DNA of 12,140 bases from Methylophaga sp. (GCA_013139345.1 WTAY01000163.1:1-12140); one strand, 5' to 3'; shown: positions 1 to 7,951, counted from the stretch's first letter. The notes: generated by a model not told the origin, from the sequence alone. Made by a program: numbers and translations.

Positions 1-1637
1 ATCATGTGCTTGCTAAACATCGGTTAGATGAATTTATTCAAGCCACACATTTATTACGCCCCCTACGCTTTTTAAGCTATTTATCACCGTATCGCTGGAC
101 TCATCGTACTGATACTCCTCGAGGTGAGCGACTTCGTTTAGCATTGGAAGATCTCGGCCCTATTTTTGTTAAATTTGGTCAAATATTATCAACTCGACGT
201 GATTTATTAGCCGATGATATTGCTGACTCACTGGCAAAGCTGCAAGATAAAGTTACCCCCTTCCCTAACGAGCAAGCATTAGACCTTATTCAGCAAGCCT
301 ACGGCGAACAATCACTTGATGAGCTTTTCAGCCATATAGATGAACAACCACTTGCTTCTGCTTCTATTGCACAAGTCCATGCCGCCAAATTAATTGATGG
401 TAGTGACGTTATTCTTAAAGTTGTTCGGCCTAATATTGAGCGACAAATTCGTCGAGATGTCGAACTCCTTCATACTTTGGCCAACTTAGCACATCGTTTC
501 TGGGTTGATGGCAGACGACTACGCCCTAGAGAAGTCGTCTCTGAAATAGAAAAAAACCTCTATGACGAATTGGATATGATGCGTGAAGCCGCATCAGCAT
601 CACAACTGCGTCGTAATTTTGAAAACAGTGATTTGCTCTATGTTCCAGAAATAAACTGGCAGTTAACAAAAAATAAGCTATTAGTTCAAGAACGAATTTA
701 TGGTGTGCCTATTGGTGATATTGCACAACTAAATGCCAACAACGTCAATATGGAAAAGCTGGCCGAAAATGGTGTTGAGATATTTTTCACCCAAGCATTC
801 AAGCATGGTTTCTTTCATGCTGATATGCACCCTGGCAATATTATGGTGGATGTTAATGATCCTGAAAACCCTCAATACATTGCCGTTGACTTTGGCATTA
901 TGGGCACCCTATCTCCTGAAGACCAGAGCTATCTAGCAGATAATTTTCTCGCCTTTTTCAAAAGTGATTACCGCCGCGTCGCCGAGTTACATGTCCAATC
1001 TGGCTGGGTGCCAGCAGATACACGTGTTGATGAATTTGAAGCAGCCATTCGTAGCGTGTGCGAGCCTATTTTTGCGAAGCCACTCAATGAAATCTCGTTT
1101 GGGCAAGTATTATTACGACTATTCCAAACTGCACGTCGATTTAATATGGAAGTACAACCACAACTTGTTTTACTCCAAAAGACCTTACTTAATATCGAAG
1201 GTCTTGGTCGCCAGCTCTATCCTGAATTGGATTTATGGAAAACAGCCAAACCTATTCTTGAACAATGGATGCAAGAAAAAATGGGCTGGCAAGCTGCACT
1301 TGATAATATAAAGCAAGAAATACCAAACTGGGCTGAAACACTGCCAAAACTACCAAGCCTAATTCATGATATTGCTCAACAAGCTCAAAATGGCAGTTTA
1401 AAAATGCAATTATCATCTCATGACTTAAAACAACTAAAACAAGAAGTACGCGATGCCAGTTACCGAAGTGCAGCAGCAATCAGTGGCGCTGCTTTTATAA
1501 TTGGTGCAGCAGTAATTAAAGGCTTAGATGGCTACTCACCCTCTATGTTTGCAGGAATTCCTGTATTAAGCTGGATCTTTGGTCTCTGGGGTGGCATCCT
1601 TCTCTATTCGAGTTTAACGAAACTGTCGGATAAGTAA
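1..1637 (+). CDS. ubiB: UbiB, ubiquinone biosynthesis regulatory ATPase/kinase-like protein (5' end outside window)
   Basis: Atypical protein-kinase-like (ABC1/ADCK/UbiB) membrane protein needed for aerobic ubiquinone synthesis; the family has ATPase activity and is thought to help lipid intermediates reach the Ubi complex. Numbering from the GTG at 6, the family marks are in order: KFGQ (56-59) followed by STRRDL, the alanine-rich loop ASASIAQVHAA (117-127), a likely ATP-binding Lys138, EKNLYDELD (182-190), HADMHPGN (271-278) and DFG (295-297). Two hydrophobic C-terminal segments (about 486-506 and 515-537) are the membrane anchor. The reading frame stays open to the window edge, and E. coli UbiB has roughly 15 more N-terminal residues, so the GTG at 6 is internal and the true start lies upstream. 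The ubiE-ubiJ-ubiB order usual in this group would put ubiJ just outside. A 39-bp gap without terminator leads to the next gene. Confidence 0.96.
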   Translation, partial: HVLAKHRLDEFIQATHLLRPLRFLSYLSPYRWTHRTDTPRGERLRLALEDLGPIFVKFGQILSTRRDLLADDIADSLAKLQDKVTPFPNEQALDLIQQAYGEQSLDELFSHIDEQPLASASIAQVHAAKLIDGSDVILKVVRPNIERQIRRDVELLHTLANLAHRFWVDGRRLRPREVVSEIEKNLYDELDMMREAASASQLRRNFENSDLLYVPEINWQLTKNKLLVQERIYGVPIGDIAQLNANNVNMEKLAENGVEIFFTQAFKHGFFHADMHPGNIMVDVNDPENPQYIAVDFGIMGTLSPEDQSYLADNFLAFFKSDYRRVAELHVQSGWVPADTRVDEFEAAIRSVCEPIFAKPLNEISFGQVLLRLFQTARRFNMEVQPQLVLLQKTLLNIEGLGRQLYPELDLWKTAKPILEQWMQEKMGWQAALDNIKQEIPNWAETLPKLPSLIHDIAQQAQNGSLKMQLSSHDLKQLKQEVRDASYRSAAAISGAAFIIGAAVIKGLDGYSPSMFAGIPVLSWIFGLWGGILLYSSLTKLSDK

Positions 1638-1676
1638 CTACTTTTTAACCTAGTTACACACTAAGGGATTTTAATT

Positions 1677-2510
1677 ATGAAGTCAGAGATTACTCAATTA
1701 TTTGACCAAATTGATAATGTGCCGCAAGTGCCAGAAGTCGTTCGTACACTATTGTCTCAAGTTAATGATCCTAATATTGATTTTATCAATATCGCTAAAA
1801 ATGTTGAGAAAGAACAAATAATCTCAATGAAAGTGCTTCATTTAGCTAACTCTGCCTATTATGGTTTACCGAGAAAAATTGGTTCTATTAATCAAGCGCT
1901 TGTTATTCTCGGTATGACAGAGCTGAAGAAACTTATTATTGCCTCAGGCCTTATAAGTACAATTCCAGAAATCCCAAACTTTAATCTCGAAGACTTCTGG
2001 ATTAATAATTTCCGTACAGCAACCTATGCAAAATGGATTGCTGATAAAGCAAAACTTCAAGATAGCGATATGGTCTTTACAGCCGGCTTAATTAATGGCC
2101 TTGGTAATATTCTCATCCACTTAGGCAATGCTGCTGCCGCCGATGAAATTAGTTACCTTATAGAAGAAGGCATGTCTCGCCTTCAAGCTGAGCAACAAGA
2201 GCTTGGATTTAGCAACCAAGAGGCCTGTGCCGAACTGTGTCGTCTGTGGTTATTTTCCACTGACTTAACAACAACCGTTGAACAGTCTGGTGAACCGCTA
2301 AACTTTGACACTATATCCTTACCATCATGCGCCGTATCTATTGCCCGTTACATCAGTGAATCAAACTACAGCGAGCAAACAACAACTGAAAAGTTAACCG
2401 ATTTCCCTCATAAGGAATGGGCTAAACTTAACCTGAAAGAAGAAGGTATTGAAGAAAGTATGACTGAAATACTCACACTCGAAACAGGACTTGAAGGTCT
2501 ACTAGACTAA
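1677..2510 (+). CDS. HDOD-domain signalling protein
   Basis: A 277-residue cytoplasmic protein made mostly of one HDOD domain (about residues 10-200). The signature is clear: VPQVPEVVRTLL near the start, then VLHLANSAYYGLPRKIGS (53-70) and INQALVILGMTELKKL (71-86). HDOD proteins are non-catalytic relatives of HD phosphohydrolases used as adaptors in signalling. Here the usual HD dyad is replaced: AGLINGLGN (136-144) has Asn-Gly where HD enzymes have His-Asp, and the upstream helix carries Asn111 where a histidine is common, so no metal-dependent hydrolase activity is expected. The C-terminal 75 residues match no domain I recognise. AAGGGA (1663-1668) lies 8 bases before the ATG and fixes the start. 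The gene sits between ubiB and djlA in a likely transcription unit; its partner and signal are unknown. Confidence 0.9.
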   Translation: MKSEITQLFDQIDNVPQVPEVVRTLLSQVNDPNIDFINIAKNVEKEQIISMKVLHLANSAYYGLPRKIGSINQALVILGMTELKKLIIASGLISTIPEIPNFNLEDFWINNFRTATYAKWIADKAKLQDSDMVFTAGLINGLGNILIHLGNAAAADEISYLIEEGMSRLQAEQQELGFSNQEACAELCRLWLFSTDLTTTVEQSGEPLNFDTISLPSCAVSIARYISESNYSEQTTTEKLTDFPHKEWAKLNLKEEGIEESMTEILTLETGLEGLLD

Positions 2511-2550
2511 ACTCCCCCCTCCACTCATTTAACACTATTGATAAATCCTC

Positions 2551-3333
2551 ATGTATAAATTTATAGGTCTCGCCCTCGGTTACTACCTTTTAGGCTTTTT
2601 AGGTGCTTTTTTAGGCTATTTACTCGGGAGTAGCATTGACCGCGCTCGCGATTATGGCTTAGGTGGCATAAACCCACTTAGCAATGCTCAGCGTAAAGAA
2701 GTCTTTCTTGAAACTGTTTTTGTTTTAATGGGAAAATTGGCTAAAGCGGACGGTCGAATTTCTAAAGATGAAATTTCTCATGTAGAACATTTTATTAAAA
2801 AGAATGGCATGTCTACAGAACATCGTAAACAGGCTATTGAACAATTCAAGCGTGGTTCAGCAACCGACTTCGACATTCAAAACACATTAGACCAGTTTAT
2901 GGCGAGTTGTGGTCATACACTGAACCTAAAACAAGTGTTGCTGATGTATCTGATCGTCATGGCGCTTGCTGATGGAAAACTAGATCCCGCAGAACAAAGC
3001 CTACTAGAAGAGATTGCTGTTCATTTAGGTTACAGCCTAGCAGAGTTTAGACAACTACTAGACATGGTGCTTAACCAGTCTCACTTCTCGCAAGGTCAAA
3101 CACGTCAGAATTCAGCTTCAGTATTAAACGATGCCTATAAAGCCTTAGGGGTAAGCAAAGAAAATAGTGATCAAGAAATCAAACGTGCTTATCGAAAACT
3201 AATAAGCCAATATCATCCTGACAAGCTTATCGGTCAAGGCCTACCTGAAGATATGATTGCAGTGGCGACAGAACAAGCGAAAGAGATCCAAGTTGCTTAC
3301 GACCTAATCAAGAAACACCGTAGCGCCTCTTGA
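2551..3333 (+). CDS. djlA: DjlA, membrane-anchored DnaJ-like co-chaperone
   Basis: Type III J-domain protein that stimulates DnaK ATPase at the inner membrane. Layout matches E. coli DjlA (271 residues; 260 here). A single N-terminal membrane span (about 5-27) is glycine-rich with GxxxG-like spacing (LGYYLLGFLGAFLGYLLG), the kind of segment that dimerises in DjlA. A TerB-like domain (about 48-175) carries two acidic repeats, ADGRISKDE and ADGKLDPAE. The C-terminal J domain (about 193-257) has the HPD triad at 222-224, and its end QAKEIQVAYDLIKK matches DjlA closely. There is no good Shine-Dalgarno before the ATG, so expression may depend on coupling to the upstream gene 40 bases away. In E. 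coli, DjlA overproduction activates Rcs envelope stress signalling; whether that applies here is unknown. Confidence 0.94.
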   Translation: MYKFIGLALGYYLLGFLGAFLGYLLGSSIDRARDYGLGGINPLSNAQRKEVFLETVFVLMGKLAKADGRISKDEISHVEHFIKKNGMSTEHRKQAIEQFKRGSATDFDIQNTLDQFMASCGHTLNLKQVLLMYLIVMALADGKLDPAEQSLLEEIAVHLGYSLAEFRQLLDMVLNQSHFSQGQTRQNSASVLNDAYKALGVSKENSDQEIKRAYRKLISQYHPDKLIGQGLPEDMIAVATEQAKEIQVAYDLIKKHRSAS

Positions 3334-3387
3334 ATTTCACGCCTTTCGTCCCAATATATCACTGGGTAACACAACAAAGGAGCTAGC

Positions 3388-3603
3388 ATGATACAAGTTG
3401 CATTAGCCATATTACTAATCCTAGCCATCGTTTATGTCATTAAGGTTTTCAACCGTCAGAAACGACTTTCAATGAAAGAACAAGAACTGGAAGACGCTGA
3501 AATGGATAGTGATGTGCTCGATATTGATAAAAATATTGCACAAGAACGTGCACATCAGCGTGATATTCAGCAAGATATCAACGATTTAAAAAAAGGAAAA
3601 TAA
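3388..3603 (+). CDS. Small single-span membrane protein with charged coiled-coil tail
   Basis: Unrecognised 71-residue protein. Residues 2-20 form a hydrophobic membrane helix (IQVALAILLILAIVYVIKV), followed by basic residues (NRQKR) that predict the tail stays in the cytoplasm. The rest is highly charged with heptad-like spacing (KEQELEDAE, then QERAHQRDIQQDINDLKKGK), suggesting a coiled coil. The start is well supported by AAGGAG (3377-3382), 5 bases before the ATG. Only 3 bases separate it from the SPFH gene, whose ribosome site falls inside this gene's last codons, so the two are probably translationally coupled and work together. The layout is superficially like PspB, but I see no convincing sequence match. 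Being a real gene is well supported by start signal and context; function is not. Confidence 0.8.
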   Translation: MIQVALAILLILAIVYVIKVFNRQKRLSMKEQELEDAEMDSDVLDIDKNIAQERAHQRDIQQDINDLKKGK

Positions 3604-3606
3604 TAC

Positions 3607-4860
3607 ATGAATACTAAGTTTCTCCCCCCTATTCTGATCATTGCCATCGCGATAGTATTACTCATCATGTCTGCAGGTATCAATGACGCAGGTAACCGTA
3701 CTGTCGTGCAGTATCCTTCCGGTAAATTACTCGTCAAATTTACACCCGGTATTTATATGAAGTGGTTTGGTACGGCAACCATCTACCGTGATGTACTCAC
3801 CTATGATTATGACAAAATGAATGATGGTGCCACATCAAGCATGAATCAACAGGGTATTGATGTTCGTTATCAAGATGGTGGTACGGGTACGGTATACGGT
3901 AAAGCGCGTTTTTCATTACCGAATGATGAACAAACAATGTTGGCTTTACATAAAGCCTTTCGTAGCAATAATGGTGTTGCTAGCAAACTTATCAAAACTG
4001 TGACCGAAGAAGGCATGAACTTAACGGCGGGTTTAATGAGTAGTGAAGCAGCCTATACAGAAAAACGGAGTATCTTCACTCAATGGGCAAGCGAGCAAAT
4101 TTCAGGGGGTAAATACCAAACGGAATTAAAACAAATCTCAACCGTTGACGAAAGCACAGGCAAACGTGTGGTGAAGAATATACCCGTAATTACTTATGGT
4201 GAAGATGGCCGCCCAGTTCACCTTAAAAGTGATTTAAAAGAATACGGCATTAGCGTAAATGGTTTTCAAATTACAGACTGGAATTTTGAACAAAAAACAT
4301 TGAACCAAATTTCAACTAAACGTGAAGCAACAATGGCAATCATTACCGCTAAAGCAAATGCAGAACGTGCTAAACAAGATGCATTGACTGCTGAAGAGCA
4401 AGGTAAAGCCAATGTAATGACAGCAAAATATGAAAAAGAAGTAGAGAAAGAACGTGCAGTCGTTATGGCAGAACAAAACAAAGAAGTCGCCGTGATTAGA
4501 GCTAAACAACTTGTAGATGTTGCCGAACAGCAAAAACTTGAAGCTGAGCAAAAGAAATTAGCAGCGGCTGAATACAAACAAGAACAAATTCTTCGTGGTG
4601 AAGGTGATGGTGAATATAAACGCCTCGTTATGGAAGCTGATGGTGCCTTAGCTCAAAAATTGATGACCTATGAAGCTGTTATGAACCGCTTTGCTCAAGC
4701 CATTGAAAAACAAAAATGGGTGCCTGAAATTCAAATGGGTTCATCAGGTGGAAGTGCCGTTGAAGGCGGCAGTAGTGCCATGGCATTGATTGATATGTTG
4801 AGTGTTAAAACAGCTAAGGATTTAGCGTTGGATATGAGTTTGCCTGCTAACGGTAATTAA
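3607..4860 (+). CDS. SPFH/band-7 domain membrane protein
   Basis: A 417-residue membrane-anchored scaffold of the stomatin/prohibitin/flotillin/HflKC superfamily. An N-terminal membrane span (5-21, PPILIIAIAIVLLIMSAG region) is followed by a band-7-type domain (about 30-230) and a long Ala/Glu/Lys-rich helix (about 235-345, with repeats such as AKANAERAKQDA and AEQQKLEAEQKKLAAAE) that should form the coiled coil by which SPFH proteins assemble into rings. A Gly/Ser linker (378-390, GSSGGSAVEGGSS) leads to a short C-terminal helix. No HflK/HflC-specific or NfeD-coupled features are seen, so I do not name a subfamily. AAGG (3593-3596), located inside the preceding small gene, is the likely ribosome site. 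Role is inferred as organising membrane microdomains or proteases. Confidence 0.85.
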   Translation: MNTKFLPPILIIAIAIVLLIMSAGINDAGNRTVVQYPSGKLLVKFTPGIYMKWFGTATIYRDVLTYDYDKMNDGATSSMNQQGIDVRYQDGGTGTVYGKARFSLPNDEQTMLALHKAFRSNNGVASKLIKTVTEEGMNLTAGLMSSEAAYTEKRSIFTQWASEQISGGKYQTELKQISTVDESTGKRVVKNIPVITYGEDGRPVHLKSDLKEYGISVNGFQITDWNFEQKTLNQISTKREATMAIITAKANAERAKQDALTAEEQGKANVMTAKYEKEVEKERAVVMAEQNKEVAVIRAKQLVDVAEQQKLEAEQKKLAAAEYKQEQILRGEGDGEYKRLVMEADGALAQKLMTYEAVMNRFAQAIEKQKWVPEIQMGSSGGSAVEGGSSAMALIDMLSVKTAKDLALDMSLPANGN

Positions 4861-4867
4861 TCAAAAG

Positions 4868-4902
4868 GTAGGTTGGGGGTGACGAAAGGAACCCCAACCT
4901 AC
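4868..4902. terminator. Bidirectional hairpin terminator between convergent genes
   Basis: A perfect 11-bp inverted repeat (GTAGGTTGGGG at 4868-4878, CCCCAACCTAC at 4892-4902) with a 13-base loop begins 8 bases after the SPFH stop. On the - strand the stem is followed by TTTT within a T-rich stretch, the better terminator orientation; on the + strand the downstream tract is only mildly T-rich. The stop codon of the - strand methyltransferase (4899-4901) lies inside the stem. Confidence 0.8.
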
Positions 4903-5402
4903 GATATGATTTCAAATACTGCAATCGCACCGGCCACCGCTACATTAATCGATGAATTCTCTCCCAACATTGGGATATGAATAGTTTCATCCGATAAGGC
5001 TAATAACTGTGAATTAACGCCTTCATTTTCAGCTCCCAGTATTAAACAAACTTTATCTTCACTGGAGAGTGAAAGTGTTCTGATATCACGACTGCTTGAG
5101 GTAATCTCCAAGCTAATAATTTTATAATCCTGTGATTTCAAATCATTGATAGTTTCAACAGCTCTTTCACTATATTGATAAGAAACAAACTTTTCTGTTG
5201 CTCGTGATGTTCGCATCATTTTTCGGTTGGGTGGCACAGGTGTTATGCCTGTTAAATAGATTTTTTCAATACCAAAAGCATCAGCGATTCTGAAAATACT
5301 GCCTACATTGGCGGGTGATTCAAAATCATTGAGTAGTAAGCATACGGGATTTCTTATTAATTTTGGCTGGTGTTGCTGATGGTTTAGTTGCGTATTTTTC
5401 AT
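4899..5402 (-). CDS. TrmH-family (SPOUT) RNA 2'-O-methyltransferase
   Basis: SAM-dependent methyltransferase expected to methylate a ribose 2'-OH in tRNA or rRNA. At 167 residues it is essentially the SPOUT catalytic domain without the N-terminal RNA-binding extension of longer TrmH/RlmB enzymes. The three family motifs are present: NVGSIFRIADAFG (32-44, with catalytic-type Asn32 and Arg38), LILGAENEGV (120-129), and IPMLGENSSINVAVAGAI (143-160), which forms the knotted SAM site. The segment IEKIYLTGITPVPPNRK resembles a subgroup of short, uncharacterised TrmH-like proteins more than TrmL, so the target nucleotide cannot be named. The ATG has only a weak ribosome site; an in-frame TGA seven codons upstream rules out a much longer product. 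It lies downstream of fhs, separated by a 153-bp gap holding a repeat element. Confidence 0.88.
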   Translation of the reverse strand: MKNTQLNHQQHQPKLIRNPVCLLLNDFESPANVGSIFRIADAFGIEKIYLTGITPVPPNRKMMRTSRATEKFVSYQYSERAVETINDLKSQDYKIISLEITSSSRDIRTLSLSSEDKVCLILGAENEGVNSQLLALSDETIHIPMLGENSSINVAVAGAIAVFEIIS

Positions 5403-5421
5403 TTTAAAACCATTTAAAGTT

Positions 5422-5507
5422 CATCATTCTCGCGTATACGAGGAGCCATAGACTGTGATTCTGGCTTTTACCGTGGGGATCCCCGATAAAAGATCTCGGC
5501 AATGACG
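5422..5507. repeat. Degraded palindromic intergenic repeat (MITE/REP-like)
   Basis: An 86-bp stretch has imperfect terminal inverted repeats: CATCATTCTCG (5422-5432) against the reverse complement of CGGCAATGACG (5497-5507), 8 of 11 matching. Each end folds on itself: TTCTCG/CGAGGA (5427-5432/5439-5444) around CGTATA, and CCGA/TCGG (5483-5486/5496-5499). A central GGGGATCCCC palindrome is at 5475-5484. The ends resemble the widespread GTCATTCCCGCG...GGGAATGACG repeats of proteobacteria, with several substitutions. It carries no gene. Family assignment is from memory. Confidence 0.6.
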
Positions 5508-5555
5508 GGTATTTTTATCAGGGAAAGGAAAAAGACAACTCGTTCGAGGAACAAA

Positions 5556-7226
5556 CTAAAACAGGCCGCTAATTTCACCCTCATCATTAATATCAATTCG
5601 CTCAGCAGCAGGTACCTTTGGCAAGCCTGGCATCGTCATAATATCGCCACATAAGGCAACAACAAATTCAGCGCCCCGAGATAAGCGAACATCTCGAACA
5701 GTGATGGTGTGCCCTGAAACTGCACCCAGTTGAGTTGCATCACCACTAAATGAATACGGTGTTTTTGCCATGCAAACAGGAATATCACTATGTGTTTCAC
5801 TGAACTTAGCTAACTTAGCTAACACCTTTTTATCTATCGCCACATCTTTAGCACCATAGATTTTTGTTGCTACAGCGGTAATCTTATCAAGTAATGATTC
5901 ATTATCTTGATACAAAAATTGACACTCTGATGTTGGCTCATCCAACATAGCAATGACTTCTTGAGCTAAATTTTCAGCACCTGCGCCACCTTCAGCCCAG
6001 TGCGTTGCAACAATGGCCTTAGCACCAAAAGATTGAACTGTTGCTTTGACTAGTTCAATCTCAGCATCCGTATCTTGGTCAAAGTGATTAATCGCCACCA
6101 CACAAGGTAAAGCAAACTGCTCTTGTAAATTACTTAAGTGACGTTTTAAGTTTTCCATGCCTCGTTCAAGCGCTTCTAAATCTTCATTCGCTAATTCTTT
6201 CACATTAGCGCCACCATGATATTTCAAAGCTTTAACTGTTGCGACAATCACTGCTACATCAGGTTTAATACCTGCTTTACGGCATTTAATATCAATAAAC
6301 TTCTCAGCACCCAAGTCAGCACCAAAGCCCGCTTCAGTGACGACATAGTCACTCATTTTAAGTGCCATTTTGGTCGAAATGACTGAGTTACAACCATGAG
6401 CAATATTAGCGAAAGGTCCGCCATGAACAAAGGCCGGATTATTTTCTAATGTTTGCACTAAATTTGGTTTCAAGGCTTCTTTGAGCAATGTCGCCATTGC
6501 ACCTTGTGCTTTAATATCTTTTGCTAATCGAGCCGTACCATCACGAGAGTAACCAATTAGAATATTACCGAGGCGTTGTTTCAATTCTTTCAATGAATTT
6601 GATAGACAGAAAATAGCCATCACTTCTGAGGCGACAACAATATCAAAACCATCTTCACGAGGGAAACCATTAGCCGCACCACCGAGGCCCACATTGACTT
6701 GTCTCAAGGCGCGATCATTCATATCGATCACTCGGCCCCAAGTAATTTTTCGACTGTCTAAATCTAGGGCATTACCATGGTGAATATGGTTATCAATCAT
6801 CGCTGCTAATAGATTGTGTGCAGCACCGATTGCATGTAAGTCACCCGTAAAGTGAAGATTAATATCTTCCATTGGTACAACTTGGGCATAGCCACCGCCT
6901 GCCGCGCCGCCTTTCATGCCAAAACAAGGCCCCATTGAAGGCTCACGCACACATACCATTGATTGTTTGCCAATGCGGTTCAATGCATCACTTAAGCCAA
7001 TTGTTGTTGTCGTTTTTCCCTCACCCGCGGGTGTAGGGCTAACAGCTGTAACAAGAATTAATTTACCATCAGGTTTATCAGCCAAATCGTTCATCACATC
7101 CAGCGATACTTTTGCTTTGTAGTGTCCGTAAGGATCAAGCTGAAGCGGATCTAAACCTAAACGCTGTTGTGCAAGCGGGATGATTTGTTCCATTTTTGCT
7201 TGTTGTGCGATCTCGATATCTGACAT
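5556..7226 (-). CDS. fhs: Formate-tetrahydrofolate ligase
   Basis: Cytoplasmic enzyme that joins formate to tetrahydrofolate using ATP, giving 10-formyl-THF for purine synthesis and C1 transfer; in methylotrophs it links formate to assimilation. The 556-residue length is typical. The ATP-binding loop TPAGEGKTT is at 65-73, and the family signature GPCFGMKGGAAGGG is at 99-112, followed by MEDINLHFTGDLHAIGAAHN; the C-terminus ends in the usual VPAAERIDIN...GEISGLF. I place the start at the ATG at 7226 (MSDIEIAQQA), because GGAAG at 7232-7236 is 5 bases upstream; the longer open frame only adds four codons from a TTG that overlaps this ribosome site. The gene has its own promoter upstream and no folate partner gene (such as folD) in the window. 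Confidence 0.97.
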   Translation of the reverse strand: MSDIEIAQQAKMEQIIPLAQQRLGLDPLQLDPYGHYKAKVSLDVMNDLADKPDGKLILVTAVSPTPAGEGKTTTTIGLSDALNRIGKQSMVCVREPSMGPCFGMKGGAAGGGYAQVVPMEDINLHFTGDLHAIGAAHNLLAAMIDNHIHHGNALDLDSRKITWGRVIDMNDRALRQVNVGLGGAANGFPREDGFDIVVASEVMAIFCLSNSLKELKQRLGNILIGYSRDGTARLAKDIKAQGAMATLLKEALKPNLVQTLENNPAFVHGGPFANIAHGCNSVISTKMALKMSDYVVTEAGFGADLGAEKFIDIKCRKAGIKPDVAVIVATVKALKYHGGANVKELANEDLEALERGMENLKRHLSNLQEQFALPCVVAINHFDQDTDAEIELVKATVQSFGAKAIVATHWAEGGAGAENLAQEVIAMLDEPTSECQFLYQDNESLLDKITAVATKIYGAKDVAIDKKVLAKLAKFSETHSDIPVCMAKTPYSFSGDATQLGAVSGHTITVRDVRLSRGAEFVVALCGDIMTMPGLPKVPAAERIDINDEGEISGLF

Positions 7227-7256
7227 GAATGCTTCCAACCGTGTAATTAACTAGGA

Positions 7257-7285
7257 ATTATACGTGAGTCTAAGTAGTATGGCTT
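7257..7285 (-). promoter_or_regulatory. Probable sigma-70 promoter of fhs
   Basis: On the - strand a perfect TATAAT (7257-7262) lies 17 bases downstream of AAGCCA (7280-7285), which matches the -35 consensus at only 3 of 6 positions. Transcription would begin near 7250, about 24 bases before the fhs ATG. The strong -10 and weak -35 could mean an activator is involved; this is prediction only. Confidence 0.5.
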
Positions 7286-7339
7286 CTTCTCTTGCTGAGA
7301 ACTGCATCTTCAAGTAGTTTGGGTATAAATAAGTTCAAT

Positions 7340-7951
7340 TTATTCACCCCAGCGTGGCTGAAGGTTATGTTCTATTTTTGCTTGATCTAAAATTCGTGCA
7401 ACAACAAAATCTACAATTTCAGATATCTGTGTTGGTCTAAAATAAAACCCCGGATTAGGTGGCAAAATACAGACGCCTAAACGAGCCAGTTTGAGCATGT
7501 TTTCTAAATGTATTGCTGAAAAGGGTGCTTCTCGTGGCACTAAGATTAATTTTCTATCTTCTTTTAACATTACATCAGCAGCACGATTAATTAAGTTATC
7601 ACTACTTCCTACAGCGATAGATGACAATGTACCCATCGTGCATGGACAGACGATCATGGTTCCAACTTTATGTGAACCACTTGCCAGCGGTGAGCTCCAT
7701 TGTTGCTCGCCATATACCTTTAATAATTCGGGAGCACATTGAAACTCTTCAACTAACATTTTCTGAACATCACCCGCTCGTGCTGGTAGCTTCCAGTCTA
7801 ATTCATCAGAAAAAACAATTCGGGCCGCTGCTGAGATCATTAAATGGACAGTAATCCCCTGTCCTAATAAGACTTCAAGTAGTCTTTGGCTATAGGGAGC
7901 ACCAGATGCGCCTGTCAGTGCGAGTGCTATTTGCGTGTTATCAGTCGTCAT
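7340..7951 (-). CDS. ubiX: UbiX flavin prenyltransferase
   Basis: Transfers a dimethylallyl group to FMN, making the prenylated-FMN cofactor used by the decarboxylase UbiD in ubiquinone synthesis. The 203-residue protein shows the family features: the flavin-binding GASGAPYSQRLLE (14-26), the CPCTMGTLSSIAVGSSDNLINRAADV core (102-127), PREAPFSAIHLENM (139-152) and PPNPGFYFRP near the C-terminus (164-173). Its ATG overlaps the stop codon of mpl by four bases (ATGA at 7948-7951) and the ribosome site is weak, so translation is probably coupled. An mpl-ubiX neighbourhood is also known from Pseudomonas aeruginosa. No clear terminator follows, so some read-through into fhs is possible. With ubiB at the left end, this is the second ubiquinone gene here. 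Confidence 0.96.
   Translation of the reverse strand: MTTDNTQIALALTGASGAPYSQRLLEVLLGQGITVHLMISAAARIVFSDELDWKLPARAGDVQKMLVEEFQCAPELLKVYGEQQWSSPLASGSHKVGTMIVCPCTMGTLSSIAVGSSDNLINRAADVMLKEDRKLILVPREAPFSAIHLENMLKLARLGVCILPPNPGFYFRPTQISEIVDFVVARILDQAKIEHNLQPRWGE

Noticed and set aside
733..1479. Three open frames overlapping ubiB in other frames
   Set aside because: All lie inside the well-conserved ubiB reading frame and lack ribosome sites.
4266..4577. Two overlapping - strand open frames rich in Cys, Ser and Phe inside the SPFH gene
   Set aside because: They are the antisense reading of the Ala/Glu/Lys-rich coiled coil, with low-complexity products and no ribosome sites.
5539..5548. CTCG-TT-CGAG as an fhs terminator
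   Set aside because: The stem is only 4 bp with a 2-base loop, too small to form despite a T-rich stretch after it on the - strand.
6916..7122. + strand open frame opposite the fhs N-terminal region
   Set aside because: It lies fully inside a strongly conserved enzyme gene and its product has no recognisable features.
7227..7238. Four-codon N-terminal extension of fhs from a TTG codon
   Set aside because: The TTG overlaps the GGAAG ribosome site of the ATG at 7226, and the family normally starts at MSDIEIA.
7491..7854. Two + strand open frames opposite ubiX
   Set aside because: Both are shadows of ubiX, overlap each other and have no start signals.
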